From Gammaproteobacteria bacterium (GTDB taxonomy: Bacteria; Pseudomonadota; Gammaproteobacteria; SZUA-152), in contig DROS01000046.1 in assembly GCA_011321815.1 (NCBI GenBank), forward strand, positions 1-64,000: a stretch of 64,000 bases of DNA. Direction: 5' to 3'. This document shows positions 9,641 to 19,370 of this stretch, in pieces. The notes below the pieces were generated by a model. The model ran no database searches, was not told the origin of the DNA, and worked only from the letters and a program-made list of their open reading frames with translations. Both the position numbers and the translations under genes were made by a program. Within the stretch, counting starts at the first letter, position 1; each line of letters starts with the position of its first letter.

Positions 9641-10920
9641 TACAAAGTGGCGAACACTTTTTGTGCCGCGTCCAGTGTGGCGGTGATTTCGGCATCACCG
9701 TGGGCGGCGGAGACAAACCCGGTTTCGTAGGCAGAAGGCGCCAGATACACACCTTCGCCCAGCATGCCATGGAAGAATTTTTGAAACCGCTCGATATCGC
9801 AGGTGGAGACCTGCGCAAAGTTGGTAACGGTTTCCGCTTCGGTGAAAAAGAAACCGAACATGCCGCCCACCTGATTGGTGGTGAGCGGGATACCGGCGGC
9901 TTTGGCGCGCGTTTTCAGTCCTTCACAAAGCTGGGTCGCTGCATCGCTGAGTCCGTCATGAAAACCGGGTGCGGAAATCAGCTCCAGGGTTTTGAGGCCC
10001 GCCGCCATGGACACCGGATTGCCGGATAATGTACCGGCCTGGTACACCGGCCCCAATGGGGCAATGTGTTCCATGATCGAGCGTTTGCCACCGAAGGCGC
10101 CCACCGGCAGGCCGCCACCGATGACCTTGCCCAGCGTGGTGAGATCAGGCGTGATGCCGTAATGCTGTTGCGCACCGCCCAGCGATACGCGAAAGCCGGT
10201 CATCACCTCGTCGAGAATCAGTACACTGCCATAATGGTCACAGATTTCGCGCAGTCCTTCGAGAAAACCGGGTACGGGCGGAATGCAGTTCATGTTGCCC
10301 GCCACCGGCTCGACGATGATGCAGGCCACATCTTTGCCCACTTCACAAAAGGCTTCTTTTACCGAATCGATGTCGTTGTAGGTGAGGGTGATGGTCTCCG
10401 AAGCCAGTGCAGCGGGCACGCCCGGCGAAGTGGGCACGCCGAGGGTCAGTGCGCCCGAGCCTGCTTTCACCAGCAGTGAATCGGCATGGCCGTGATAGCA
10501 GCCTTCAAATTTGACGATTTTATCGCGGCCGGTAAAACCGCGAGCCAGACGGATGGCGCTCATGGTGGCCTCGGTGCCGGAGCTGACCATGCGCACCATG
10601 TCCATGGAGGGCACCAGCTCACAGACCCGGTCAGCCATGACCGTTTCGATAGCCGTTGGCGCACCAAAACCCAGGCCGTTGGCCACCACATCCTGCACGG
10701 CCTTGATCACCTCGGGGTGGGAATGACCGACAATCATCGGTCCCCAGGAACCGACGTAATCCACATAACGCTTACCGTCTTCGTCAGTGATATAGGCACC
10801 TTCGCTGGATTTGAAAAACACCGGATCGCCGCCCACGCCACGGAAGGCTCGCACGGGCGAGTTGACTCCGCCGGGGATGTGGGTTTGGGCTGCAACGAAA
10901 AGGTCGTGAGAACGTGTCAT
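9640..10920 (-). CDS. hemL: Glutamate-1-semialdehyde 2,1-aminomutase
   Basis: Converts glutamate-1-semialdehyde to 5-aminolevulinate with PLP in the C5 haem pathway. The protein shows [15 protein letters not shown] near the start, [28 protein letters not shown] and [17 protein letters not shown] with the Schiff-base lysine. I choose the ATG at 10920 (426 residues, family length). The open frame extends 53 codons upstream, but that extension has low-complexity, non-conserved sequence, and the usual family N-terminus begins [12 protein letters not shown] lies before this start. The adaptor gene follows with a one-base overlap, an unusual partner for hemL. Confidence 0.95.
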   Translation of the reverse strand: MTRSHDLFVAAQTHIPGGVNSPVRAFRGVGGDPVFFKSSEGAYITDEDGKRYVDYVGSWGPMIVGHSHPEVIKAVQDVVANGLGFGAPTAIETVMADRVCELVPSMDMVRMVSSGTEATMSAIRLARGFTGRDKIVKFEGCYHGHADSLLVKAGSGALTLGVPTSPGVPAALASETITLTYNDIDSVKEAFCEVGKDVACIIVEPVAGNMNCIPPVPGFLEGLREICDHYGSVLILDEVMTGFRVSLGGAQQHYGITPDLTTLGKVIGGGLPVGAFGGKRSIMEHIAPLGPVYQAGTLSGNPVSMAAGLKTLELISAPGFHDGLSDAATQLCEGLKTRAKAAGIPLTTNQVGGMFGFFFTEAETVTNFAQVSTCDIERFQKFFHGMLGEGVYLAPSAYETGFVSAAHGDAEITATLDAAQKVFATL

Positions 10921-11508
10921 GGGATTACCTGTGTTATTTTTTGGCCGGTTTAATGAAATCTGTGCAAACGGGGTGATATTTTGGCGGGTTTTGAAGATGC
11001 TGGCAACTGATGGGGAGTTGCCATGAAATTGGAGGTGGGTTTTAGGGCTGTGGGTGAATTGTGGCGGTGATTGCGACATTCATTGCGTGCGTTCTTCTAC
11101 TGATGTTTAATTTTTTACCTCCTCTGTGTCTTCGCGTTGGATATTCTGAGTGTCGGAGCGGCTCACTTTTTAGCCCTTGATGCACAAATCAGTGCTCAAT
11201 ATTCCGGGAATATTGCCAAGTGTACAGTGGGCAGCGTCATCATTACTGTACAAATTATTCCATGCGCGCGCCTTGTGTTTTTGGGCTTGGCAGGAACGTT
11301 ATATCCCCTTCCTTCACCGCTTTGTATGCCTTTTTGCCGGGTTTGCAATGCTTTAATTCTTTATTAAATGCTGGTATAACGTCCCACGATTTGTTTCGCG
11401 GCTTAAAGATTGTGTGGTTATTCCTCCCTCCCCCGTCGTGCATGAAAAACGATTTCAGACACATCGTCTCATATTACCCACATACTTACTGATAAAAGGA
11501 TATAACTA
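10921..11508. other. 588-bp divergent intergenic region with half-repeat
   Basis: Lies between hemL (minus) and the betaine genes (plus). At about 11106-11142 it holds TTTACCTCCTCTGTGTC then TTCGCGTTGGATATT, a degenerate half of the CGCAAAGG palindromic family found at 42303, 44717 and 49393. The rest shows no convincing gene; it should contain the promoter of the osmolyte operon, which I cannot place. Confidence 0.5.
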
Positions 11509-12318
11509 ATGAATGAAGGGCAGTCATATGGAACTGATCCGGTTTCCGTTCGAGATACGGACCAATACAAGTCTGAATACATTGACAGCTTTGTTGACAA
11601 GTGGGACCAGCTTATAGATTGGGATGCACGTGAAAACAGCGAAGGCCGTTTTTTTATTGATGAGCTGCGTAAAAAAGGTGTCAAGCGAGTCCTGGACGTT
11701 GCAACCGGAACAGGCTTTCATTCTGTACGTTTACTGCAATCAGGTTTTGATGTTGTGAGTGTTGACGGCAGCCCTGTTATGCTGGCAAAGGCTTTTGAAA
11801 ACGCCAAGAAGAGAGAACTGATTCTGACGACAATACAAGCAGACTGGCGATGGCTGACTCGTGATGTTCATGAGAAGTTTGATGCGATTATCTGCCTGGG
11901 AAATTCGTTTACCCATTTATTTTCAGAAAATGATCGTCGTAAAGCGCTTGCCGAATTTTATGCAGCACTCAAACATGATGGCATCCTGGTTATTGATCAG
12001 CGCAACTACGGCAGCATTATTGATAATGGATTCAAATCCAAGCATACCTATTACTACTGTGGGGACAACGTAAAGGCTGAGCCGGAATATACCGATGCTG
12101 GCTTGGCGCGGTTTCGTTATGAATTCCCTGACAAGTCGGTGTTTCACCTCAATATGTTTCCCCTGCGGCAAGAATATACACGGAAGCTTTTGACCGAAGT
12201 CGGGTTTCAATGTATTTCAACCTACGGTGATTTTAAAGAAACGCATCATCAGGATGAACCTGATTTTTTTGTTCATATCGCTGAAAAAAAATATATGCAA
12301 GAAAGTGGGACGGAGTAA
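11509..12318 (+). CDS. Glycine/sarcosine N-methyltransferase (betaine synthesis step 1-2)
   Basis: SAM-dependent enzyme that methylates glycine to sarcosine and on to dimethylglycine in de novo glycine betaine synthesis, as in Ectothiorhodospira. At 269 residues it has the family length. VLDVATGTGFHSVRLLQSGF is motif I, VSVDGSPVML motif II, and DAIICLGNSFTHLF motif IV; the N-terminal region DTDQYKSEYIDSFVDKWDQLIDW is typical of GSMT. AAAAGGA precedes the ATG. The next gene starts 6 bp after its stop and encodes the second enzyme of the pathway, which supports the assignment strongly. Product: a compatible solute for salt stress. Confidence 0.9.
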   Translation: MNEGQSYGTDPVSVRDTDQYKSEYIDSFVDKWDQLIDWDARENSEGRFFIDELRKKGVKRVLDVATGTGFHSVRLLQSGFDVVSVDGSPVMLAKAFENAKKRELILTTIQADWRWLTRDVHEKFDAIICLGNSFTHLFSENDRRKALAEFYAALKHDGILVIDQRNYGSIIDNGFKSKHTYYYCGDNVKAEPEYTDAGLARFRYEFPDKSVFHLNMFPLRQEYTRKLLTEVGFQCISTYGDFKETHHQDEPDFFVHIAEKKYMQESGTE

Positions 12319-12324
12319 TAAACA

Positions 12325-13167
12325 GTGACAAGCACGTATTCAGATGTTGTTGAAACCGCACGTACATATTACAACAGCGATAATGCAGACAGTTTTTATT
12401 CCCTCGTTTGGGGGGGAGAAGATATTCATATTGGCACGTACCAAAAACAGGATGACTCAATATTTGAAGCGAGCCGGCGCACTGTGCAAGAACTCGCGAA
12501 GTTGCTCTCGTTGGACAGCCATACAAAATTGCTCGACATCGGCTCCGGTTATGGAGGCACCGCACGCTATCTGGTTAAGGAATACGGATGTCATGTTGAT
12601 TGCCTGAATCTAAGTGAGACACAGAATCAGCGAAACAGGGACCTTAACCAAGCTGAAGGAATGGCGGATAATATTACGGTTATCGACGGCAGTTTTGAAT
12701 CGATCCCAGCCAAAGACGGTGTGTATGACATCGTTATTTCACAAGATGCGATACTGCATAGCGGGAACCGCATACAGGTCTTCCGGGAAGTTGAACGGGT
12801 TCTGAAGCCCTCGGGGGAATTTTTATTTACGGACCCCATGGAACAAGGCAATTGCCCTAAAAGTGTGTTGCAGCCGGTATTGGATCGTATCCATTTGGAT
12901 TCTATGGGGTCATTTGATTTTTATATAAAAACAGCTGAGAGTTTAGGTCTCGAAACGGTGCAGGTGGTCGATCTGTCTGATCATTTAGTTGCGCATTATC
13001 GCCGTGTGGGGCAAGAGATAGACTCAAAGCTGGAGGCGCTGCTCACAGTGTGCAGCAAAGAGTATATTGAAAAAATGAAGATGGGCATTGGTCATTGGGT
13101 AACGGGTGGAGAAGCGGGTCACTTGACTTGGGGGATTCTTCATTTTAAAAAACCGTGTCCGGTTTGA
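12325..13167 (+). CDS. Sarcosine/dimethylglycine N-methyltransferase (betaine synthesis final step)
   Basis: SAM-dependent enzyme that finishes betaine synthesis by methylating sarcosine and dimethylglycine. It has 280 residues; motif I is LLDIGSGYGGTARYLVKEYG, followed by DCLNLSETQNQRN and DIVISQDAILHSG, characteristic of the SDMT group. It starts with GTG, with GGAG 9 bases upstream, and follows the glycine methyltransferase by 6 bp as a two-gene operon that ends at the terminator at 13205-13229. Together the pair makes betaine from glycine with three SAM. Confidence 0.9.
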   Translation: MTSTYSDVVETARTYYNSDNADSFYSLVWGGEDIHIGTYQKQDDSIFEASRRTVQELAKLLSLDSHTKLLDIGSGYGGTARYLVKEYGCHVDCLNLSETQNQRNRDLNQAEGMADNITVIDGSFESIPAKDGVYDIVISQDAILHSGNRIQVFREVERVLKPSGEFLFTDPMEQGNCPKSVLQPVLDRIHLDSMGSFDFYIKTAESLGLETVQVVDLSDHLVAHYRRVGQEIDSKLEALLTVCSKEYIEKMKMGIGHWVTGGEAGHLTWGILHFKKPCPV

Positions 13168-13204
13168 CCGGGTGTATATGCGGGGGCGTGAATAACGTTG
13201 ATAC

Positions 13205-13229
13205 AGGCGGCCATCTGGCCGCCTTTTTT
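13205..13229 (+). terminator. Rho-independent terminator of the betaine operon
   Basis: AGGCGGCC-ATCT-GGCCGCCT stem-loop followed directly by a run of T. Confidence 0.92.
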
Positions 13230-13346
13230 CGGCTAAAAATAACTATTCAGTCTTAGGCTCTCGTTGATATTTCAACGTAACTATACCCACAGCGATTTAG
13301 GTCTGGCTTCACGCTTTGACACGGTCCTTAGAAAAATAGTCGCGTA

Positions 13347-14900
13347 TTACAATGAAGGCTTCCGCTCTTTCTCAAATTCACCGCCTTTAAATTTTTTCAT
13401 ATAATCACGCAGTGCTGACCTTACTTTTCCATGAAGAAAATAAAGTCCCATCAGGTTAGGGATTGCCATGAGTAAAATCATTAAGTCACTGAAGTTCAGA
13501 ACATTGGGGGCACTGGCTACTGAGCCTAATAAAACGAATAGTAGAAACAGTAATTTATAAATAATGGACGATTGATCTCCAAACAGGTATGACCAACAAC
13601 GTTCACCGTAAAAAGACCAAGCGATCATTGTGCTAAAAGCAAACAAGGTGACACACAGGGTCAATATGATGGGGAACCATGAAATGACACTGCTAAAAGC
13701 TGCGCTGGTAAGTGCTGCGCCTTGTTTGTTTGCAACCAGCTCAGCAGTTTCAGGGCTGTTGTAAACACCGGTAATGATGATGACCAGCGCTGTCATTGTG
13801 CAGATAACGATAGTGTCGATAAAAGGCTCAAGCAGCGCAACAATACCTTCTCGTACGGGATATTTTGTTTTTGCGGTGGAGTGAGCGATTGCGGCAGAAC
13901 CAATGCCAGCTTCATTGGAAAACGCAGCACGCTGAAAGCCGACAATCAAAACACCGATTACGCCACCCAATCCTGCTTCAGGTGAAAAAGCACCTGTGAT
14001 AATGGATGAAAATGCAGCAGGAATTTCAGGCATATTGGTCAGGATAACCCAAAGGCAAGCGGCCACATAAATACCACACATTGTAGGTACAACGGCTTCG
14101 GTAACATGGGCAATACGTTTAATTCCACCAATAATAACTGTGCCGACCAACGTCATCATGACAAGCCCAAAAATCCAGGGGCTGCTTTCCAGCAATGGAA
14201 TGTTTTGCTGTATGATTCCGAGGGACTGGTTGACCTGAAATGCGTTTCCTCCGCCGAAAGAGCCTAAAATACAGAGAATACAAAACAACACAGCCAATAC
14301 TTTACCTAGCCTGGCCCAGCCCATTTCAGCCAGTCCCTGACTTAAATATTCCATGGCTCCGCCCATGATATGACCATCAGGACGAACTTTTCGATACATT
14401 TGCGCTAAAGTGCATTCCGTGAATTTAGCCGTCATTCCAAAAAAACCGGCCACAATCATCCAAAATGTTGCACCCGGACCACCGATACTGATGGCGATAG
14501 CAACGCCAGCGATATTGCCTAACCCTACAGTGGCAGAAAGTGCGGTTGTCAGTGCCTGAAAATGACTGGTTTCACCTAAATCATTTGGGTCGTCATAACG
14601 GCCGCGTACACACTGAACGGCATGTATGAAGGCTCTTATATTAATAAATCCCATACGGAATGTGAAAAAAACTGCACCAACAACGAGCCATGCAACAGCA
14701 AAAGGAAGTTTGTACTCGTCGGTAAAAAATAGAATATCAAAAAATGAAATGGCAGCAATGTAACCGACCAATACCCCAAACCATGTATCAATTATTCCAT
14801 TAAAACCTGCTGTACCCTCAGTAGCAAAAGATTGGCTTGACATCAATAGACTGGAAAACAGTGTGCCGAAAATGAGAGGCCAGTGTATTTTTTTATGCAT
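13347..14900 (-). CDS. AGCS-family sodium:alanine/glycine symporter
   Basis: A 517-residue multi-pass inner-membrane carrier. It has family signatures FQALTTALSATVGLGNIAGV and GGPGATFWMIVAGFFGMTAKFTE, and GFQRAAFSNEAGIGSAAIAH later. It would import alanine or glycine with Na+. Residues 7-27 look like a cleavable signal-like segment, seen in some members. Placed next to betaine-from-glycine genes on the opposite strand and converging with them, it is a plausible glycine supplier, but that link is inferred from position only. A short cytoplasmic tail FKGGEFEKERKPSL ends the protein. Confidence 0.92.
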   Translation of the reverse strand: MHKKIHWPLIFGTLFSSLLMSSQSFATEGTAGFNGIIDTWFGVLVGYIAAISFFDILFFTDEYKLPFAVAWLVVGAVFFTFRMGFINIRAFIHAVQCVRGRYDDPNDLGETSHFQALTTALSATVGLGNIAGVAIAISIGGPGATFWMIVAGFFGMTAKFTECTLAQMYRKVRPDGHIMGGAMEYLSQGLAEMGWARLGKVLAVLFCILCILGSFGGGNAFQVNQSLGIIQQNIPLLESSPWIFGLVMMTLVGTVIIGGIKRIAHVTEAVVPTMCGIYVAACLWVILTNMPEIPAAFSSIITGAFSPEAGLGGVIGVLIVGFQRAAFSNEAGIGSAAIAHSTAKTKYPVREGIVALLEPFIDTIVICTMTALVIIITGVYNSPETAELVANKQGAALTSAAFSSVISWFPIILTLCVTLFAFSTMIAWSFYGERCWSYLFGDQSSIIYKLLFLLFVLLGSVASAPNVLNFSDLMILLMAIPNLMGLYFLHGKVRSALRDYMKKFKGGEFEKERKPSL

Positions 14901-15560
14901 GATAAATCTCCATATAACATCGATTAGTGATGATGATTTTTCATCACGGCGGCCTTCTTAGCTTTATATCATCATGCTGGACTTGTTTTGGGATTCAGGA
15001 AATCGTTGAACCCAGTGAATTCCATGACAAGCCTGAAATGGTGGAAGAGGTTGCTCAATTTCATGTATCAAACAACATTATTGTTCTATTTTTCCTCTCA
15101 TATAGGCCATTTCACCACAGCGATATGTTGTTAATGGGGCAGCATTGATTTGTAACTTTAGTGATTTTAAATGTGGCCGGAAATACAAATAAAACGAGAG
15201 GTTGAAATAGCCGTTAGGTGGTTGTTATATTCTGCTGAATGGGTTTTGGGTGTCCCTGCGAGTCATCCATTTGTAACAAATTCATGGCATGTGATTGAAG
15301 GCCGGATGGCCATAGTTAATCTGATGGAGAGCGGCTTTTGCGTTAGGGTGAATAAGGGACAGACCACAATTAAATTGTAACAATTGTAGTCTGTTGCCTA
15401 TTTTTCTGGAAACCTTGTCCTATGTACCATTGTGGTACGAGAATCATGTGTTTGTTTCAAGTAAGGGAATTAGCGGTTACTACCTTGGGCTGGACGGGAG
15501 TTATGGTGGCCTGCGAACAGTTCAGATGGTTGTTGATTATCTTATGTTTTGGAACTTCTC
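14901..15560. other. 660-bp intergenic region without a convincing gene
   Basis: Three short open frames (60-75 codons) lack ribosome binding sites and recognisable sequence. The only structure I see is the inverted repeat at 15359-15394. Confidence 0.55.
15359..15394. repeat. Imperfect inverted repeat with GGGACAGACCACA end
   Basis: ACAGACCACAATT (15359-15371) and AATTGTAGTCTGT (15382-15394) are inverted copies with one mismatch, with 10 bases between them. The GGGACAGACCAC start resembles hairpin repeats I associate with IS200-like transposases, but that link is from memory. Confidence 0.5.
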
Positions 15561-17447
15561 TTATAGTTGCGGTATCTTTTTAATCTTCAGCTCTTCCGCC
15601 TGATGTAAATCTTTACCAAACAATATTGGGTGTTCAGACCTGTTAACTTTGTTGACTACTCCCGATCTTTTCTGGCTGGAAGGCACCAGGGAATCCCACC
15701 AACTAATCCCGGCGTCCAATAACATCGGCGTTGCCAGTGTTGCAGATGCTGCTTGCACATCAATTGATGGAAGAATACGCGAAATAACAAATTCAGCCCG
15801 TGGTTTAATTCTGTCGTGGCCTACCCGTCCTCTTTCAGCAGTACTGATAATATAATCTGGGGCAAGGCCGGTGATGCCCTGGTCGTACTGGATACCATGG
15901 CGGTATCCCATTAAATACTCTTCTGCCAACATTGCGTAATCTTCAGCAATGTTGCTGTAGTTGTAAGAGCTAGTGGCAGAAAAAGGAAAGAAAAAATCAC
16001 TCACCTGAGGTGGCGTATAATTTTTTTGTGCCCCGGTTGCCGTATCTCCCCGAAACATGACGCCACCCAACTGATGCATTTCTTGTGAGTTCAAAGCGTA
16101 TACTGCCGCCAATTTTTCAGAATCCGGCTGGTTGGAAAATGAATAGCTCCAGGGAAAGTCTGAAGGAGTGGTTGAGTTCCAGACTCTCGGCGGGAAAAAA
16201 TCATTCGCATGCGCAAGCTCATGATAAAGGACTCTCAGGGTATAAAACCGGGATTCCTGTGTTGTTCTCGTTGCTCTCGAAACGATTGATGGCGTAGTGT
16301 AGGCATAATTATTATCTTTTACTATTCGCCAGGGGTCTTGAAACTTAAGGTCAGTACCAAAATTTATTCTAAAGTCCGGAGTTGTGTTCAGCGTGTCTCT
16401 TTCCTGGGGTGTAACCCAAAAATATTTGGCATTTATATAAATGGCGCCAGTTCTGACCCAAAAAAATGATGGTTTTATATCGTACGATATGACGATACTT
16501 CTTGTTGCACCGAACAGGTTTTTTATATCGTTGTTGACATCAATCTGTTCAAGAAAATATTTGAAACGACCCCCCATCCAGTCATGAGAAACCAGGACGC
16601 GATCCATAATGTCATTCACCGAAGGTGTCGCATTTTGAGTTCCGATAAAAGGCAATTTATCCAGGTTGCAGTCAGTGGTCGTAGTATTGGAATAAATACA
16701 TTCTTGCAGGCTGTCTGCATAAGCACTATCAGTATTGTAAGGGTAGGTGTCAGCTAACGAAATGTTGGCGAAACGACCGGATTCAAAAAAACTTTCGGGG
16801 GCAACCGGCTCGGGTTCCAACAGTATATTTACAATATCATTGGCAGAATTACCCAGGTCATCACTGGCTTCAACCCGGAATTGTAGAAGTGTATCTTCAG
16901 TCACGAATGGCGCGATAAAATGTATGATTCTTTTATTGTTGTCAGGAATTGTGGCTGTTGGACCTGTTATTTGGGCCCAGCTGACACTGGTTAGTTTTCC
17001 CGGAAAGTTGTCATAGGCGTAAAGCGTTATTTTAGCCTCAGAATTCGCTTCATGATCGAGACGCGCATTAAGATAGACAGTGGAATCATTCATAGCGGTA
17101 AAGGAATAATTTACAGAGCGTACACCACCCGTAGAATCTTTGAAGTTAACACTGAAACCGTAAGTACCGATTGCAGGCACATCAAATCCAATCACCTTTC
17201 TGTTGGCGCCAGTAAAAGTGACAGAAGGACCACTGGTTTGTTGCCATGATATTTGGCTGATATCGGATTCTGGCGTTTCAAGGATCAACCCAATTGATTC
17301 ACCAACTAATGCAGTATCGCCATCAGGCCCTTTAAGAGAGACATCATATTGAACAGCTAAAAGAGGATTGACACCATCTCTCCCGTTTTCGCCACATGCT
17401 GTTATTAAAAACAAGCCTGAAATAACCAGGAAAATTGTGCGATCCAT
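15561..17447 (-). CDS. Lipoprotein with PKD/Ig-like N-terminal repeats and HExxH site
   Basis: A 628-residue protein with a lipobox LITAC (Cys18), so probably lipid-anchored in the envelope. Residues 30-120 and 121-212 each contain a WQQTSGP / WAQITGP-type core with T and F positions, like PKD or cadherin-like Ig folds. The C-terminal part has LYHELAHANDFF with His409, Glu410 and His413, a zincin-type motif, and a later AEDYAMLAEEYLMGYRHG segment that could give the third ligand. Possible role: envelope metallohydrolase. No protease family is recognised, and catalytic activity is an inference from one motif. It stands alone with gaps on both sides. Confidence 0.65.
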   Translation of the reverse strand: MDRTIFLVISGLFLITACGENGRDGVNPLLAVQYDVSLKGPDGDTALVGESIGLILETPESDISQISWQQTSGPSVTFTGANRKVIGFDVPAIGTYGFSVNFKDSTGGVRSVNYSFTAMNDSTVYLNARLDHEANSEAKITLYAYDNFPGKLTSVSWAQITGPTATIPDNNKRIIHFIAPFVTEDTLLQFRVEASDDLGNSANDIVNILLEPEPVAPESFFESGRFANISLADTYPYNTDSAYADSLQECIYSNTTTTDCNLDKLPFIGTQNATPSVNDIMDRVLVSHDWMGGRFKYFLEQIDVNNDIKNLFGATRSIVISYDIKPSFFWVRTGAIYINAKYFWVTPQERDTLNTTPDFRINFGTDLKFQDPWRIVKDNNYAYTTPSIVSRATRTTQESRFYTLRVLYHELAHANDFFPPRVWNSTTPSDFPWSYSFSNQPDSEKLAAVYALNSQEMHQLGGVMFRGDTATGAQKNYTPPQVSDFFFPFSATSSYNYSNIAEDYAMLAEEYLMGYRHGIQYDQGITGLAPDYIISTAERGRVGHDRIKPRAEFVISRILPSIDVQAASATLATPMLLDAGISWWDSLVPSSQKRSGVVNKVNRSEHPILFGKDLHQAEELKIKKIPQL

Positions 17448-17654
17448 GCTATGCCCTGTTTTGATTATTAAAATTTTATGCTTATGCCTTGATTTTTTAG
17501 TTTATTTTTTACAAATCCGCAAGCTTTTTGTTCAAAATCAGGTGTTATAATTTATATCGACTATGCTTGATACAACCAGAATAATATTCTTTATTTCACT
17601 GCATGGCTACTTATGGAGTTACAGCGGAATACGCATTAAGTTTACCGGTTAATG

Positions 17655-17954
17655 TGTCATTTTTGTGGGTGCCGAAATATCGACATTGTTACGTTGATGA
17701 TACCTGAAGGTCATATTCATATGGTCGTACGTGGCGAACCCAAGAAATCATCAAGTGATGTTATACCGCTGATAAAGAGAATCTTGGTCAGAGAGTTTTT
17801 TCGGTGATTTCCACCGATCAAGCGGTGTTGTTTTTGGGGAGGAAAATTGCGGGTACAAAGTTATTTTGTTAAAACGATGGGCAACGAAAATGAGGAGATG
17901 ATATGAAAGTATGTCCAAAACCAGATGGCGGAGAACGATAAGAAAGAAATATAA
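17655..17954 (+). pseudogene. Decayed IS200/IS605-type Y1 transposase
   Basis: One frame reads the IS200-like core: MIPEGHIHMVVRGEPKK with the HUH metal motif (His-Ile-His, 17712-17720), DVIPLIKRILVREFFR, then FPPIKRCCFWGGKLRVQSYF, NENEEMI and KYVQNQ with the catalytic Tyr at 17910-17912. Two in-frame TGA codons interrupt it (after EFFR and before KYVQNQ), each where CGA (Arg) would be expected, so both are explained by C-to-T changes. The expected N-terminal segment WVPKYR is present at 17666-17683 but in another frame, indicating an indel. Upstream sequence is too degraded to place a start. The element is inactive as a coding unit; no clear ends were found. Confidence 0.8.
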
Positions 17955-18106
17955 TCAAAGCCGCTGAATTTGTTCTGGTAAAACCCGGTCGTTTGTGGTC
18001 GAGTTTTTTATTACGAGAAGATTAACGGTTATCACCCCCGGGATGAATGGGAGCCGCAAGGGCCTGCAAACGGTTCAGGTCGTTGTTGAGTAAATCCAGC
18101 GGAATA

Positions 18107-19360
18107 TTAAGCGCTCCATTTCATCCACGCCATTCCGAGAAAAAAGATCACCGTGACACTGAGTGAAACATGGCTGAGCCAGCTGTTACTGTATTGCCCC
18201 AATCGTGCACGGCTGCTGTTCATGATTAATAATGCAACAGCGAGTAACGGTAAAAATGCAGCGCCAACAATACCGTAAAACTGCTGGACTTGTTTAAAGT
18301 CCATCATCAGCCCGAGCATGGGGACAATGGACAGGGCAAATAAATAACCACGATAGGGCCATGCCCGCGTATCAACCGTGACAGCATCAGCCTGTCGTTT
18401 AATAAATAAACGGTAAATGTCAGCAAATAAATAGGGCACTGCCTGCCATACACCAAACAGGCTGCTGAACACTGCGCCAAAGGCGCCGATCAGGAATAAC
18501 CAGCGCCCGGTTTCTCCCAGTGATTGCGCCAGGGTATTGGCCAGCGTGACCATTAATCCGGCACCTTTGCCGCTTAAATCCAGTTGGCTGCCAATGATCA
18601 CCATGGCAATGCCAAACACCGCCGTCAGTAAATAACCTGTTGCCAGATCAATGCGGCAGGTGCGGATATGTTCAACAGAGTCACGGTTTTTTTCCCGTAT
18701 CCAGTAACCGTAACAAAGGATTGTCAATGTGCCGCCCACGCCACCAATCAGTGCAACCGTCCACGCAACACCTTTGCCGTCTGCGTCAGGAATGCCGGGC
18801 ATAACAAGTCCTTGCAGCACCCCGTCAATTCCTGGCCACAACAGGGCGGCGGTGACCAGTACAACCGCGAACATGACGGCGATACTGAAAGCCATGATTT
18901 TCTCAAATAATTGAAAACCACCCAGCAAAACCAGCCCCAATCCCAATAAACTGCTGGCGATGCCGAATATGATTTTGGCCTGAGCGCCATCTTCAAACAG
19001 GGGAAACAAGGCATGTAGTGTCACGCCGCATGCGCTCATCAGCGCCGAACCGACAAAGAATGACCATAGCAATAAATAGGGCAGGAACAGCCAGGCGAAA
19101 ACCGGCCCCAGATTTTGTGCCAGCCCTTCTAACAAAGATTGTCCGGTGGCAAGCTGCCAGCGTGCCAAACCTTCGGTGAGTACCAGTTTGAAAACTGAAC
19201 CGATAACGACAGCCCACAAGATAGCCAGCCCCAATTGGCTTCCAGCAAAACTGGCGGTAGCCAAATCACCGGCTCCGACGCCCGTAGCGGCAATGAGAAT
19301 ACCGGGGAGAATGATTGCGAACAGGCTGGGTTGGTTGTTTTTTATGGTTGTTTTCAGCAT
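18107..19360 (-). CDS. NRAMP-fold transporter with non-canonical TM1 motif
   Basis: A membrane protein of about 417 residues and 11 transmembrane segments with the NRAMP/MntH layout. TM1 reads LPGILIAATGVGAGDLATAS where canonical metal transporters have DPGN; here the aligned residues are GAGD. The TM6 metal-binding MPH-type motif is also not evident (GGVGGTLTILCYGYWIREK). Substrate specificity for Mn/Fe is therefore doubtful; another cation or an organic substrate is possible. I prefer ATG at 19360; an ATG at 19387 in the same frame would overlap the upstream gene by 17 bp. It lies directly downstream of the PH-like gene, same strand. Confidence 0.75.
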   Translation of the reverse strand: MLKTTIKNNQPSLFAIILPGILIAATGVGAGDLATASFAGSQLGLAILWAVVIGSVFKLVLTEGLARWQLATGQSLLEGLAQNLGPVFAWLFLPYLLLWSFFVGSALMSACGVTLHALFPLFEDGAQAKIIFGIASSLLGLGLVLLGGFQLFEKIMAFSIAVMFAVVLVTAALLWPGIDGVLQGLVMPGIPDADGKGVAWTVALIGGVGGTLTILCYGYWIREKNRDSVEHIRTCRIDLATGYLLTAVFGIAMVIIGSQLDLSGKGAGLMVTLANTLAQSLGETGRWLFLIGAFGAVFSSLFGVWQAVPYLFADIYRLFIKRQADAVTVDTRAWPYRGYLFALSIVPMLGLMMDFKQVQQFYGIVGAAFLPLLAVALLIMNSSRARLGQYSNSWLSHVSLSVTVIFFLGMAWMKWSA

Positions 19361-19370
19361 TATAATTTTC

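Noticed and set aside
14927-15603. Three short plus-strand open frames in the gap beside the AGCS gene
   Set aside because: No ribosome binding sites, no recognisable domains, and codon use unlike neighbouring genes.
18030-18106. Minus-strand frame reading LDLLNNDLNRLQALAAPIHP after the NRAMP-like stop
   Set aside because: It looks protein-like but has no start codon and a TGA just upstream; too short to call a gene remnant.
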